Shown here: positions 51,657 through 60,370 of the stretch, one piece after another | Layout: every line of letters begins with the position of its first letter | Position numbering within the stretch: the stretch's first letter is position 1 | Assembly (NCBI GenBank): GCA_041488235.1 | Contig: JBGPOW010000001.1 | Coordinates: 1 to 64,000 of the forward strand | Direction of reading: 5' to 3' | From: DP-19 sp041488235 | Lineage (GTDB): Bacteria; Desulfobacterota; Binatia; UTPRO1 | Length of the DNA stretch: 64,000 nucleotides | Translations under genes and position numbers: made by a program | The notes under the pieces: model-generated | Database searches by the model: none | Told to the model about the DNA's origin: nothing | What the model saw: the letters and a program-made list of their open reading frames with translations, nothing else

Positions 51657-52406
51657 TCAGCCGGCGGTATGCGTCGCGGCGAGGAAATCGCCTACGAGAC
51701 GCGCGAACCCCGACGGGTCTTCGTGGAAGATCGAGTGACCGCGCTCGGGCACGATCTCGAGGCGGCAACGCGGCACGCGCCGGCTGATGATCACCGACCC
51801 GCCGACGCCGAGCACGTCGTCGGCGCCGACGACGACGAGCGTCGGACAGCGCACCCGCTCGAGCTCTGGTGTGAGCGGCGCGCCGTGCAGCGACCCCATC
51901 GCGCGGGCGACGTGCGCGAAGCCGGGGCCGTCGGGGAGCAATCCCGTCGGGTCGGCGCCGAGCCGACGGACGACGGCGGCTCCACCCTCGCGCTCGCCGA
52001 TCGCGGCGAGCGCGTCGTAGTACGCGGCCGCGCGTGCGTTGCACTCGCTCGAGGTGCCGACGAGGATCGCGCTGCGCACGCGCTCCGGATGCGCGATCGC
52101 GAGCTGCATGGAGAGGACGCCGCCGGCGGAGTGTCCGAGCGCGTGCACCGGCGCGTCGCCGACGGCCGCGACGACCGCCGCCAGATCGACGCCGAGCGCG
52201 ACGACGGTACACGGCTCGTGCGGCGACCCCGAGCGTCCGTGCGACCGCAAGTCCCACGTGACGACGCGGTAGCGGTCGGCGAGCTCGGCAACGAGCGCGC
52301 TCCAAGTCGCACCCGAGGACCCGAGCCCGTGCGTCAGCACGACCGTCTCGGGCCCGGAGCCGGTGACCTCGTAGTGCAATGAGAAGCCGTCGCGGTCGAT
52401 CCGCAT
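51657..52406 (-). CDS. Alpha/beta hydrolase
   Basis: A 249-residue hydrolase: oxyanion region VVLTHGLGSSGATW, nucleophile elbow GHSAGG, acid ADDVLGVGG and His in PERGHSIFHEDP. It resembles 3-oxoadipate enol-lactonase/BphD-like members, but the substrate is unknown. Seven nt follow the JAMM-protease gene, with PanE-like reductase upstream, so the three form a minus-strand operon. Confidence 0.9.
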   Translation of the reverse strand: MRIDRDGFSLHYEVTGSGPETVVLTHGLGSSGATWSALVAELADRYRVVTWDLRSHGRSGSPHEPCTVVALGVDLAAVVAAVGDAPVHALGHSAGGVLSMQLAIAHPERVRSAILVGTSSECNARAAAYYDALAAIGEREGGAAVVRRLGADPTGLLPDGPGFAHVARAMGSLHGAPLTPELERVRCPTLVVVGADDVLGVGGSVIISRRVPRCRLEIVPERGHSIFHEDPSGFARLVGDFLAATHTAG

Positions 52407-52413
52407 CTCTGCG

Positions 52414-52893
52414 CTAGGCGCCGACGACGTCGACCAAGATCTCCTCGAAGTCGCGATCCGCCTCGTTCCACGCATACGCCTTCACGTCGCGGACGGCGCG
52501 CTCGTAGACGGAGATCACGACGTACGCCACGCCGGGATAGGACGGCTCGGGATCGGCGTCGGGATCGCCCCAGAGAGCGCGCGCGCGGTCCGTCGGCGAG
52601 AAGTACGCGCCGTGGCTCGGATGCGAATGGTAGAAGACGAGAATACGCCAGCCCGGCCGGTCGGCGTCGCGGTTCACCTCGAAGAGCTCGCGCGGGTCCA
52701 TCTGATACGCGGTGCGGGCGTCGCGCGGATGGGTCGCGGGGTCGGCGGCGTGGAGCGCGTTCTGGACGTTCGCCATGCGGCGTACGACCTGCCCCTCGGG
52801 AGCCGCGAAGACGGCGCCGCAACACTCCTCGGGAAACGCCTCCTCGGCGTGCGCGCGCATGGCCGCCATCACGCTCACGTCGATCGCGATCAT
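52414..52893 (-). CDS. JAMM/MPN-family metalloprotease
   Basis: A 159-residue protein with the complete JAMM motif: Glu in FPEECCGAVFA and HSHPSHGAYFSPTD (H-x-H-x7-S-x2-D). Bacterial members remove C-terminal extensions from ubiquitin-like or sulfur-carrier proteins (for example cysteine synthesis CysO-type systems). A MoaD-MoaE fusion elsewhere in the window would need such cleavage, but a connection is only speculative. Confidence 0.9.
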   Translation of the reverse strand: MIAIDVSVMAAMRAHAEEAFPEECCGAVFAAPEGQVVRRMANVQNALHAADPATHPRDARTAYQMDPRELFEVNRDADRPGWRILVFYHSHPSHGAYFSPTDRARALWGDPDADPEPSYPGVAYVVISVYERAVRDVKAYAWNEADRDFEEILVDVVGA

Positions 52894-52903
52894 CGTCGCC
52901 GCA

Positions 52904-53890
52904 TCATGAGCGCGCGCGCATCGATTGCAAGCCGCTGAGACGCTCGCGCCAACGGATGAGCCGCGCGAGCGTGGTGTTGACCGGTGTCGGCACGCCGGCC
53001 GCCGCGCCGAACGTCGAGAGCGCGCCGTTGATCGCGTCGATCTCCGTCCGCCGTCCGCGTTCGAGATCCTGCAGCATCGACGAGCGATGGTCGGCGGTCG
53101 CCGGAACCAGACGCTCGTAGAAGACGCGCCGGTACGCGTCCGCGCTCGGCGCCGTCGGCGTCACGCCGCGCGCACGCGCGACCGCGTAGGCCTCGCTGAT
53201 GACGTCGTCCATGATCGCGCGCGCGTCGGGGTCGGCGGCGAGGGCGCCATAGGGAAGGCCGAGGAGGGCGCCGAGCGGATTCAGCGCCGCATTGTAGAAG
53301 ACCTTCGTCCAGAGATACGCGTGCACGTCGGCGACGGCCTCCGCGGGGATTCCGGCCGCGGCGATGCGCGCCGCCCAGCGCCGCGCATGCGCGTCGGCGG
53401 ACGCGTCGCCGACGACGGCGGCACCGATCGCGACCGGCTCGGCACACACCGTCACCCGCGCGTGTCCGGGCGCGGGAATCTCCGCCCCGAAGATGACGCG
53501 CGCGCCAACGGCGCGCCGGGCGCCGACCGCGTCGCGGACGCGCTCGACGTTCCCGAGGCCGTTTTGCAAGGAGATCAGGCATCCTTCGGCCGCGACGAGC
53601 GGGGCGACGGCGGCAAGCATGGAACCCGTGTCGTACGCCTTCACCGTGAGCAGAACGGCGTCGAACGGCCGCCGTAGGCGGGTCGCGTCGGTGACGACCG
53701 CCGCCGTCGTCACGCGCCGCGCGCCGAACAGGCCGTCGACGACGAGACCGCCGGCCGCGACCGCGTCCATGTGCGCCACGCGCCCGAGCAACGTGACGTC
53801 ATGGCCGGCGGCCGCGAGAAACCCGCCGAACACGGACCCCAGCGCCCCGGCGCCGGCGACGAGAACTCGCTCCGACATGACCTCGGTCAT
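52904..53890 (-). CDS. panE: Ketopantoate reductase family protein
   Basis: A 328-residue ApbA/PanE-type NADPH-dependent reductase: ERVLVAGAGALGSVFGGFL, ISLQNGLGNVERV, and the catalytic Lys in YLWTKVFYNAALNPLGALLG with the late SMLQDLERGRRTEIDAINGA. It would reduce ketopantoate for pantothenate synthesis, but several paralogues act on other 2-ketoacids. Ten nt before the JAMM gene. Confidence 0.9.
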   Translation of the reverse strand: MTEVMSERVLVAGAGALGSVFGGFLAAAGHDVTLLGRVAHMDAVAAGGLVVDGLFGARRVTTAAVVTDATRLRRPFDAVLLTVKAYDTGSMLAAVAPLVAAEGCLISLQNGLGNVERVRDAVGARRAVGARVIFGAEIPAPGHARVTVCAEPVAIGAAVVGDASADAHARRWAARIAAAGIPAEAVADVHAYLWTKVFYNAALNPLGALLGLPYGALAADPDARAIMDDVISEAYAVARARGVTPTAPSADAYRRVFYERLVPATADHRSSMLQDLERGRRTEIDAINGALSTFGAAAGVPTPVNTTLARLIRWRERLSGLQSMRARS

Positions 53891-53983
53891 CGTTCGCGCC
53901 TGGTCCTCCGAAAAGCGCTCTGCTACTATCCCACCCCCGAGTTTCTCGCACCCTTCACGTCATCCCACGAGGACGGTTGCCGC

Positions 53984-55765
53984 ATGAGTGAGCCCAAACG
54001 ATCTTCCCGCACGGACGCTCCGACGACGAACACGACGCTCGCCGCCTGGGTCGACGAGATGGCGCGTCTCACCAAGCCGGATCGGGTGTACTGGTGCGAC
54101 GGTTCCATCGACGAGAAGAAGCGCCTGACCGACGAGGCGGTCGCGCGCGGCATCCTCATCCCGCTCAACCCCGAGAAGCGGCCCGGCTGCTACCTCCACC
54201 GCTCGAGCCCGACCGACGTCGCGCGCACCGAGCATCTCACGTTCGTCTGCACGCGCGAGCGCGACGCCGCGGGACCGAACAACAACTGGATGAGCCCGAA
54301 GGACGCCTACGCCAAGCTGGGCGCGCTCTTCGACGGATCGATGACGGGTCGCACGATGTACGTCGTGCCCTACCTCATGGGACCGGCGGGCTCGCCGTTC
54401 TCGAAGGTCGGCATCGAGATCACCGACAGCATCTACGTCGTGCTCAACATGCGCATCATGACGCGTATGGGACGGATCGCCCTCGACGCGCTCGGCGACT
54501 CGCCCGATTTCAATCGCGGTCTCCACTCCACGCTCGACCTCGATCCCGAGAAGCGGTTCATCTGTCACTTCCCCGAGGACAACACGATCTGGTCGATCGG
54601 CAGCGGCTACGGCGGCAACGCGCTCCTCGGCAAGAAGTGCTTCGCGCTCCGCATCGGCTCGTGGCTGGGCCGCACCGAGGGCTGGCTCGCCGAGCACATG
54701 CTCATCCTCGGCGCGGAGGATCCGCAAGGCCGCACGAGCTACGTCGTCGCGGCGTTCCCGAGCGCCTGCGGCAAGACGAACTTCGCGATGATGGTGCCGC
54801 CCGCGCACTTCAAGGGGTGGAAGATCACGACGATCGGCGACGACATCGCGTGGATGCGCGTCGGCGAGGACGGCCGCCTCTGGGCGGTGAACCCCGAGGC
54901 GGGCTACTTCGGCGTCGCGCCCGGCACGAACTTCAAGACCAACCCGAACGCGATGAAATCGATCGCGCGCGACGCGATCTTCACCAACGTCGCGCTCACA
55001 CCCGACGGCGACGTGTGGTGGGAAGGCAAGGACGAGGCGCCGCCCGAGGGCTTGATCGACTGGAAGGGCCAACCCTGGAAGCGCGACTCGGGGCAGCCCG
55101 CGGCGCACCCGAACTCGCGGTTCACGGCGCCGATGACCAACAACCCGATTCTCTCGCCGCGCGCCGACGACGCGCGCGGCGTGCCGATCTCCGCGATCAT
55201 CTTCGGCGGCCGGCGCGCCTCGACGATACCGGTCGTGCTGCAGGCGTTCACGTGGAGCCACGGCGTCTACCTCGGCGCGACGATGGGCTCGGAGACGACG
55301 GCGGCGGCGACGGGTCAAGTCGGCGTCGTGCGCCGCGATCCGATGGCGATGTTGCCGTTCTGCGGCTACGACATGGGCGAGTACTTCGGGCACTGGCTGC
55401 GCATGCAGGGTCGCTTGAAGAACCCGCCGCCGATCTTCCTCGTCAACTGGTTCCGCAAGAGCCGCGAGGGCAAGTTCCTGTGGCCCGGCTTCGGCGAGAA
55501 CATGCGCGTCCTGCAGTGGATCCTCGCGCGCGCGCATGGCGAGACGGGAGCGCGCGAGACCATCGTCGGAGCCGTGCCGCGCGACGGTGACCTCGATCTC
55601 GCGGGCCTCGATCTGCCGCCCGAGCACGTCGCAACGGCCATGGCCGTCGACCGTGAGGAGTGGCGGACCGAGGTCGAGTCGCAAGGCGAACTCTTCGACA
55701 AGCTCGATGCGACGATGCCTGCCGCATTGCGCTTGGAGCGTCAGCTACTGCAAGCGAAGTTGTGA
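53984..55765 (+). CDS. pckG: Phosphoenolpyruvate carboxykinase (GTP)
   Basis: A 593-residue GTP-type PEPCK of normal length: RVYWCDGSIDEKKRL, NNWMSPKDAYAKL, the kinase-1a P-loop AAFPSACGKTNFAMM with its reactive Cys, TIGDDIAWMR, and FNRGLHSTLDL. It decarboxylates oxaloacetate to PEP for gluconeogenesis. ATG 53984 is preferred; upstream in-frame sequence is unlike the family. A small GC hairpin follows the stop. Confidence 0.96.
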   Translation: MSEPKRSSRTDAPTTNTTLAAWVDEMARLTKPDRVYWCDGSIDEKKRLTDEAVARGILIPLNPEKRPGCYLHRSSPTDVARTEHLTFVCTRERDAAGPNNNWMSPKDAYAKLGALFDGSMTGRTMYVVPYLMGPAGSPFSKVGIEITDSIYVVLNMRIMTRMGRIALDALGDSPDFNRGLHSTLDLDPEKRFICHFPEDNTIWSIGSGYGGNALLGKKCFALRIGSWLGRTEGWLAEHMLILGAEDPQGRTSYVVAAFPSACGKTNFAMMVPPAHFKGWKITTIGDDIAWMRVGEDGRLWAVNPEAGYFGVAPGTNFKTNPNAMKSIARDAIFTNVALTPDGDVWWEGKDEAPPEGLIDWKGQPWKRDSGQPAAHPNSRFTAPMTNNPILSPRADDARGVPISAIIFGGRRASTIPVVLQAFTWSHGVYLGATMGSETTAAATGQVGVVRRDPMAMLPFCGYDMGEYFGHWLRMQGRLKNPPPIFLVNWFRKSREGKFLWPGFGENMRVLQWILARAHGETGARETIVGAVPRDGDLDLAGLDLPPEHVATAMAVDREEWRTEVESQGELFDKLDATMPAALRLERQLLQAKL

Positions 55766-55938
55766 CGGAACGCGCCTCCAGGCGCGCCATGGACAATTCT
55801 CGGCCGCGAGCGTTACTCGACGCACACTTTCGTCAACGCCACGACGAAACGCCGTCGGTCAACTCCGTGTTATCGCTCGCCGGCGTCGACACCTTCGATC
55901 GGTAGGCTCTGGCATCGACCTTGCTGTGCTCAGGCCGC

Positions 55939-56316
55939 ATGTCCACCAAAGGACAGCGCGGCTTTACGCTCATCGAGCTGCTCGTCGTGACGTCGATCAT
56001 CGGCATCCTGGCGAGCATCGCGATTCCTCAATTCGCCAGCTACCGGGCACGGGGTTTCGATTCGAAGGTGATGTCCGCCGTCCGTCACGTGGCGACGGGC
56101 GAGGAGGCCTATTACGCCACCAACCAGACGTACACCGGCAACGTCGCGCTGCTCGCCGGCATCGTCCCCGGCGACGTGGACGTGACCATCTCGCCCGGGA
56201 ACAGCGGCGACCTGGCGACGTCGTTCCGCGTGCACGGCTCGCACCCGCAAGCGGCCCACGAGTTCGACTGGGTGAGCGATCCGATTCCCGGCGACCCGAA
56301 CTTCATCATGATGTAG
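55939..56316 (+). CDS. Type IV pilin-like protein
   Basis: A 125-residue prepilin. The short leader (MSTKGQRG) ends at the PilD cleavage site before FTLIELLVVTSIIGILASIA with Glu at position 5 of the mature chain, then a small globular part (AVRHVATGEEAYYATNQTY). It would be assembled into type IV pili or a type II secretion pseudopilus. No other pilus genes are in the window. No Cys pair is seen at the C-terminus. Confidence 0.92.
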   Translation: MSTKGQRGFTLIELLVVTSIIGILASIAIPQFASYRARGFDSKVMSAVRHVATGEEAYYATNQTYTGNVALLAGIVPGDVDVTISPGNSGDLATSFRVHGSHPQAAHEFDWVSDPIPGDPNFIMM

Positions 56317-56389
56317 GGTTGGACCCCGGCGCGCGAGGGGCTCCGCTGGCGCGTGCATCCGATCGCGCTTCGCGTGTAGATTCGGCGCC

Positions 56390-57553
56390 ATGACTTCCGC
56401 GCCGACGATCTCGGCGGAACGCCTCACCGCCCTTTTTCTCGAGCTCGTCCGCATCGACAGCCACTCGCGCAAGGAGCTGGCGGTCGCGCAGCGGCTGGAG
56501 CGCGAGCTGCGCGCCCTCGGCGCCGAGCTGTGGTTCGACGACGCCGGCGCGAAGGTCGGCGGCAACGTCGGCAATCTCCTCGCGCGCGTGCATGGCACCG
56601 TCGACGTCGAGCCGCTGCTCCTCGCCGCGCACATGGACACCGTCGTGCCGGGCGAGGGCGTGAACCCGATCGTCGAGGGCGACGTGATCCGCAGCGACGG
56701 CACGACGGTCCTCGGCGGCGACGACAAGTCGGGCTGCGCGATCATCTGCGAGGTGCTGCACGTCCTCGCCGAGCAGCGAATCCCGCACGGCGACGTCGAA
56801 GTCGTCTTCACCATCTGCGAGGAGGTGGGGCTCCTCGGCGCGAAGTATCTCGACGTCTCGCGGCTGCGCGCCCGCTCCGGGCTCGTGCTCGACAGCGACG
56901 CGCCCGGGTATCTCTTCACGCGCGCGCCCGCGGCGAATCATCTCGACTTCGTCGTGCACGGCCTCGAGGCGCACGCGGGCATGGCGCCCGAGGAAGGCAT
57001 CAGCGCGATCCGCGTCGCCGCCGAGGGCATCGCCGCGATGCGCCTCGGCCGGATCGACGCCGAGACGACGGCGAACATCGGCACCGTGCGCGGCGGCGCC
57101 GCCACCAACATCGTGCCGAACCGCGTCGAGCTGCACGGCGAGGCGCGCAGTCACGACGTCGCAAAGCTCGAGGCGCAGTGCGCGCACATGCGTGCGTGCT
57201 TGGAAGAGGCGGCGGCGCGCCACGTCGTGAACCGCAGCGACGGCTCGTTCCGCGCCTCGGTCGAATCGCGGATCTTTCGCAGCTACGAGGAGATGGCGGT
57301 GCCCGACGAGTCGCCGATCGTGCAGCTCGTGCTCCGCGCCGCCCAGGCGATCGGCGCGTCGGTCGAGAGCGCGGCGATGGGCGGCGGGTGCGACGCGAAC
57401 GTCTTGAACCGTCGCGGATTCGAGGTCGCGAACCTCGGCACCGGCATGCAGCGCATCCACACCGTCCACGAGTGGCTGCGGGTGAGCGACATGGCGCGCA
57501 CGGCGGCGGTGATCGCCGAGATGGTCCGCCTCCGCGGCGCCGGCGCCGCCTGA
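56390..57553 (+). CDS. M20-family peptidase, PepT-like
   Basis: A 387-residue zinc aminopeptidase-fold enzyme. Metal ligands can be placed in LAAHMDTVVPG (His), GGDDKSGCAI (Asp), FTICEEVGLLG (Glu pair), LDSDAPG and the C-terminal IHTVHEW (His). The lid domain GLEAHAGMAPEEG is typical. PepT-like (TIGR01883) members cleave tripeptides; the exact substrate is not determined. It fits the peptide-import theme of the dpp operon. Confidence 0.92.
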   Translation: MTSAPTISAERLTALFLELVRIDSHSRKELAVAQRLERELRALGAELWFDDAGAKVGGNVGNLLARVHGTVDVEPLLLAAHMDTVVPGEGVNPIVEGDVIRSDGTTVLGGDDKSGCAIICEVLHVLAEQRIPHGDVEVVFTICEEVGLLGAKYLDVSRLRARSGLVLDSDAPGYLFTRAPAANHLDFVVHGLEAHAGMAPEEGISAIRVAAEGIAAMRLGRIDAETTANIGTVRGGAATNIVPNRVELHGEARSHDVAKLEAQCAHMRACLEEAAARHVVNRSDGSFRASVESRIFRSYEEMAVPDESPIVQLVLRAAQAIGASVESAAMGGGCDANVLNRRGFEVANLGTGMQRIHTVHEWLRVSDMARTAAVIAEMVRLRGAGAA

Positions 57554-57590
57554 TCGCGCGCACCGCCGCCGAAGGGCCGATGCCAGCCGT

Positions 57591-58553
57591 TCAGGCCGTG
57601 CGCCGCAGTCGCGGCAGTCGCGCGCCCGTCGCGACGAACACGACGCCGCCGAGCAAGCTGCTGACGACGATCACCAGAAACCACAGCGCGCCGTACGCGA
57701 CGGCGCTCGCCTGCGGGACGCCGATCTTTTGCAGAAACAAGAGATACCCGCCCTCGCGCAACCCGATCCCGGAGAGCGTGATCGGGATCGCCGCGAGCGC
57801 GCTCACCAGCGGATGGAAGATGCAGATGTACGTGAACGGCACGTCGAGACCGAGGGCGCGCGCGACGACGAATTGCGTTGCGATCTGCACGAAGTGAAAC
57901 ACCAGCGACACCGCCGACGCGCCGATCAGCATGCCGCGATCGCGCCAGAAGGGGCCGAGGTCGTTCTCGACGAAGCGCCGGATCCCGTGCGTCGGCGGCA
58001 GGACGAGACGCACGAGTACCGGCGCGAGCCACCACGCGAGGAAGATTCCGGCGCCGAACGCAACGGTGGCGTAGAAGAGCGGTCGCGGCAGGTCCGGGTA
58101 TGAGCCCCGAAACAATAGGAACGCCGCCGCGCCGATCGCGACCAGCACGACGAGCCCATTCAAGCGATCGAAGATCACCGAGTTGAGGGCGCGCGCGCGG
58201 CCGCCGACGCTCTCGGCGAGATAGAGGCTGCGCACCAGGTCGCCGCCGAGCGTGCTCGGCCCGAAGAACATGAAGAACATGCCGATGAAGTAGTAGCGGA
58301 CGTAGTGGACGAAGCTGTCGACGAGACCGACCGAGACCCCGATCAGGCGCCAGCGATACGCGCTCAGCACCTGGCCGACGACGTAGAGCGCGATCGCGCC
58401 GAGCACGTAGCCGGCACGCGCGGCGGCGATGAGGTGCGCGCTCTCGCGAAGGTCGACCCGTCGTGCGATCAGCCACACGGCGAGCGCGCTGACGCCGAAT
58501 TGTAAAATGATCTTCCACCGTCCTCCTCGCGACGGTTGCGACTCGTCCGGCAT
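57591..58553 (-). CDS. Lysylphosphatidylglycerol-synthase-type transmembrane (flippase-like) protein
   Basis: A 320-residue polytopic protein (about eight helices) of the UPF0104/LPG_synthase_TM family: YRWRLIGVSVGLVDSFVHYV, GMFFMFFGPSTLGGDLVRSL and IPITLSGIGLREGGYLLFL are family blocks. Members flip aminoacyl lipids or are found near glycosyltransferases; here it is alone. Divergent from the pectate-lyase-like gene (172 bp between). Confidence 0.88.
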   Translation of the reverse strand: MPDESQPSRGGRWKIILQFGVSALAVWLIARRVDLRESAHLIAAARAGYVLGAIALYVVGQVLSAYRWRLIGVSVGLVDSFVHYVRYYFIGMFFMFFGPSTLGGDLVRSLYLAESVGGRARALNSVIFDRLNGLVVLVAIGAAAFLLFRGSYPDLPRPLFYATVAFGAGIFLAWWLAPVLVRLVLPPTHGIRRFVENDLGPFWRDRGMLIGASAVSLVFHFVQIATQFVVARALGLDVPFTYICIFHPLVSALAAIPITLSGIGLREGGYLLFLQKIGVPQASAVAYGALWFLVIVVSSLLGGVVFVATGARLPRLRRTA

Positions 58554-58725
58554 GGCGCGCGAGAGTCGTGCGCGCTGACGCAAATTGCAAGCGCCGCACG
58601 ACAAGTCGCAGAGCGCATGCTCGGCACCACGTTGACGAGTGACGGCGGCTTGCGGGTGCGCACGCGACCAGTCGCGCGTTCTTTCGAACTGCGCGGGCGG
58701 CACGGCGAGTGCATCGTGATGCGCC

Positions 58726-60213
58726 GTGGAGCGCGAGCACTCGGCGCATCGGAGGCCCCGCTCACGTCGCGCCGACGAGACATCGTTGGAGTTGCACGGA
58801 GCACGACGGCGCGCCGTCATAGCAATGCTCGCCGCGCTCGGCATCGTGTCCGCGGCACGCGCGACTGCCGCGCCGGTGCGCCTGGGCGACGGCATGACCA
58901 TCGTGCCTGCAGCCAACCGGGCACCGACGCCGCGTCTGCACGTTTCGCCGGCATCCGGACCCGCGCCGCTGACCGTCACGTTGAGCGCGCGCCGGTCGCG
59001 CGATCCGGACGGAGACGCGCTGGCGTTCTCGTGGAACTTCGGCGACGGCACCGTCGCGGGCGGCCGAACGGCGCGCGACCCGGCGTCCGCGAGCGCGCGC
59101 GTGACGCACGTCTACACCATGCCGGGCACATACGTCGCGGTCGTCGGCGTCGCCGACGCCGCGCACGTCGCGACCGCGAGCACGACGATCGTCGTCGAGC
59201 CGCCGGCGTCGCCATCGCTGCCGCCCCCGCCACCCGCGGGCACCCTCGATGACGACGTGCTCGAGGGCTTCGGCGCAACGACCGCCGGCGGCACTGGTGG
59301 CGCGGAGATTCACGTCACGGAGCCGACCGAGGCCGCCGTGCGCGCAGCATTCGCGGCGGCGCGTACCGGCGGCGCGATCGTGATCTTCGACGTCGCGGGA
59401 CCGATCGTCGTGACGAGCCCGCTCCCGTACCTGAGCGGCGCGTTCGTCACGATCGAGGGAAAGGGCGCGACGTTGATCGGCAGCGGCATCGCGGCGAGCG
59501 CACCGCTCGTCGAGGTGAGCGGCCACGACGTGATCGTGCGCGACCTCCGCCTGCGAAACGGCGGCGACAATCTGCGCGCGCAAGGCGACGGCGCGTACAA
59601 CGTCGTCTTCAGCCACGTGTCGTCGACGGGCGCCGCCGACGACGGCATCTCGATCGGCTACGGCGCCCACGACGTCACCGTGCAGTGGAGCTTCCTCGCC
59701 GGGAACACGCGCTCGCTCTTCGTGAAGTACGGTGCGACGACCGACGTGTCGATCCATCACACCTGGGTGATGAAGCAGTGGATCCGCGGCCCGCTCATCT
59801 CGAGCGCCGTCCGCGCCGACGTCCGCAACGTGATCGTCGAGGACTGGGCGATGTGGGGCGTGCGGTTCGAGGCCGACGCCCGCGGCAACGTGGTGAGCTC
59901 GCTCTTCGACCTCGGACCGTATGCGCACAGCATCGGCGGTAAGACCCGGAGCGCGCTCAGGCTGATCCAATCCGGACCCGTCTTCACCGCGGGCAACGTG
60001 TACGACGGCCTCGCCGAGCACGCGACCGACGGCCTCGCGACGGCGCCGCTCGACGCGCCGCCGGTGACGACGTTGCCGGTCGCCGACATGGAGCCGTTCG
60101 TGCGCGCGCGTGCCGGCTGCATGCCGCGCGACGACGTCGACCAGGCATACATCGCGCTCGACGAGGGGTGGAACGTCGGAAAAGAGTCGCCGCTTCGGCT
60201 GACGGCGCCGTGA
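58726..60213 (+). CDS. Exported PKD-domain pectate-lyase-like protein
   Basis: About 495 residues. A signal peptide (MLAALGIVSAARATA) lies inside a longer basic leader, so the real start may be as late as ATG 58825. A PKD domain follows (about 70-160: FSWNFGDGTVAGG, THVYTMPGTYVAVVGV), then a Pro hinge (SLPPPPPAG) and a right-handed beta-helix of pectate-lyase type (YGAHDVTVQWSFLAG, VSIHHTWVMKQWIRGPLIS with the RGP corresponding to the catalytic Arg loop). It should be a surface polysaccharide lyase or binder; activity is not certain. Confidence 0.85.
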   Translation: MEREHSAHRRPRSRRADETSLELHGARRRAVIAMLAALGIVSAARATAAPVRLGDGMTIVPAANRAPTPRLHVSPASGPAPLTVTLSARRSRDPDGDALAFSWNFGDGTVAGGRTARDPASASARVTHVYTMPGTYVAVVGVADAAHVATASTTIVVEPPASPSLPPPPPAGTLDDDVLEGFGATTAGGTGGAEIHVTEPTEAAVRAAFAAARTGGAIVIFDVAGPIVVTSPLPYLSGAFVTIEGKGATLIGSGIAASAPLVEVSGHDVIVRDLRLRNGGDNLRAQGDGAYNVVFSHVSSTGAADDGISIGYGAHDVTVQWSFLAGNTRSLFVKYGATTDVSIHHTWVMKQWIRGPLISSAVRADVRNVIVEDWAMWGVRFEADARGNVVSSLFDLGPYAHSIGGKTRSALRLIQSGPVFTAGNVYDGLAEHATDGLATAPLDAPPVTTLPVADMEPFVRARAGCMPRDDVDQAYIALDEGWNVGKESPLRLTAP

Positions 60214-60370
60214 TCGATTGACGGCGCGCTGATCCGCGTCCGCATCGCCCGCGGCGACGCGCGCGTATCGCGTTTTGACTCGGCGCCATCGCTCCCCGAT
60301 TGCCTTCCCGCGCGCCTGCGTCACAATGGCGCGTTGAACGACCTTCGTCGTTCACGAGGAGGAGCAATCT

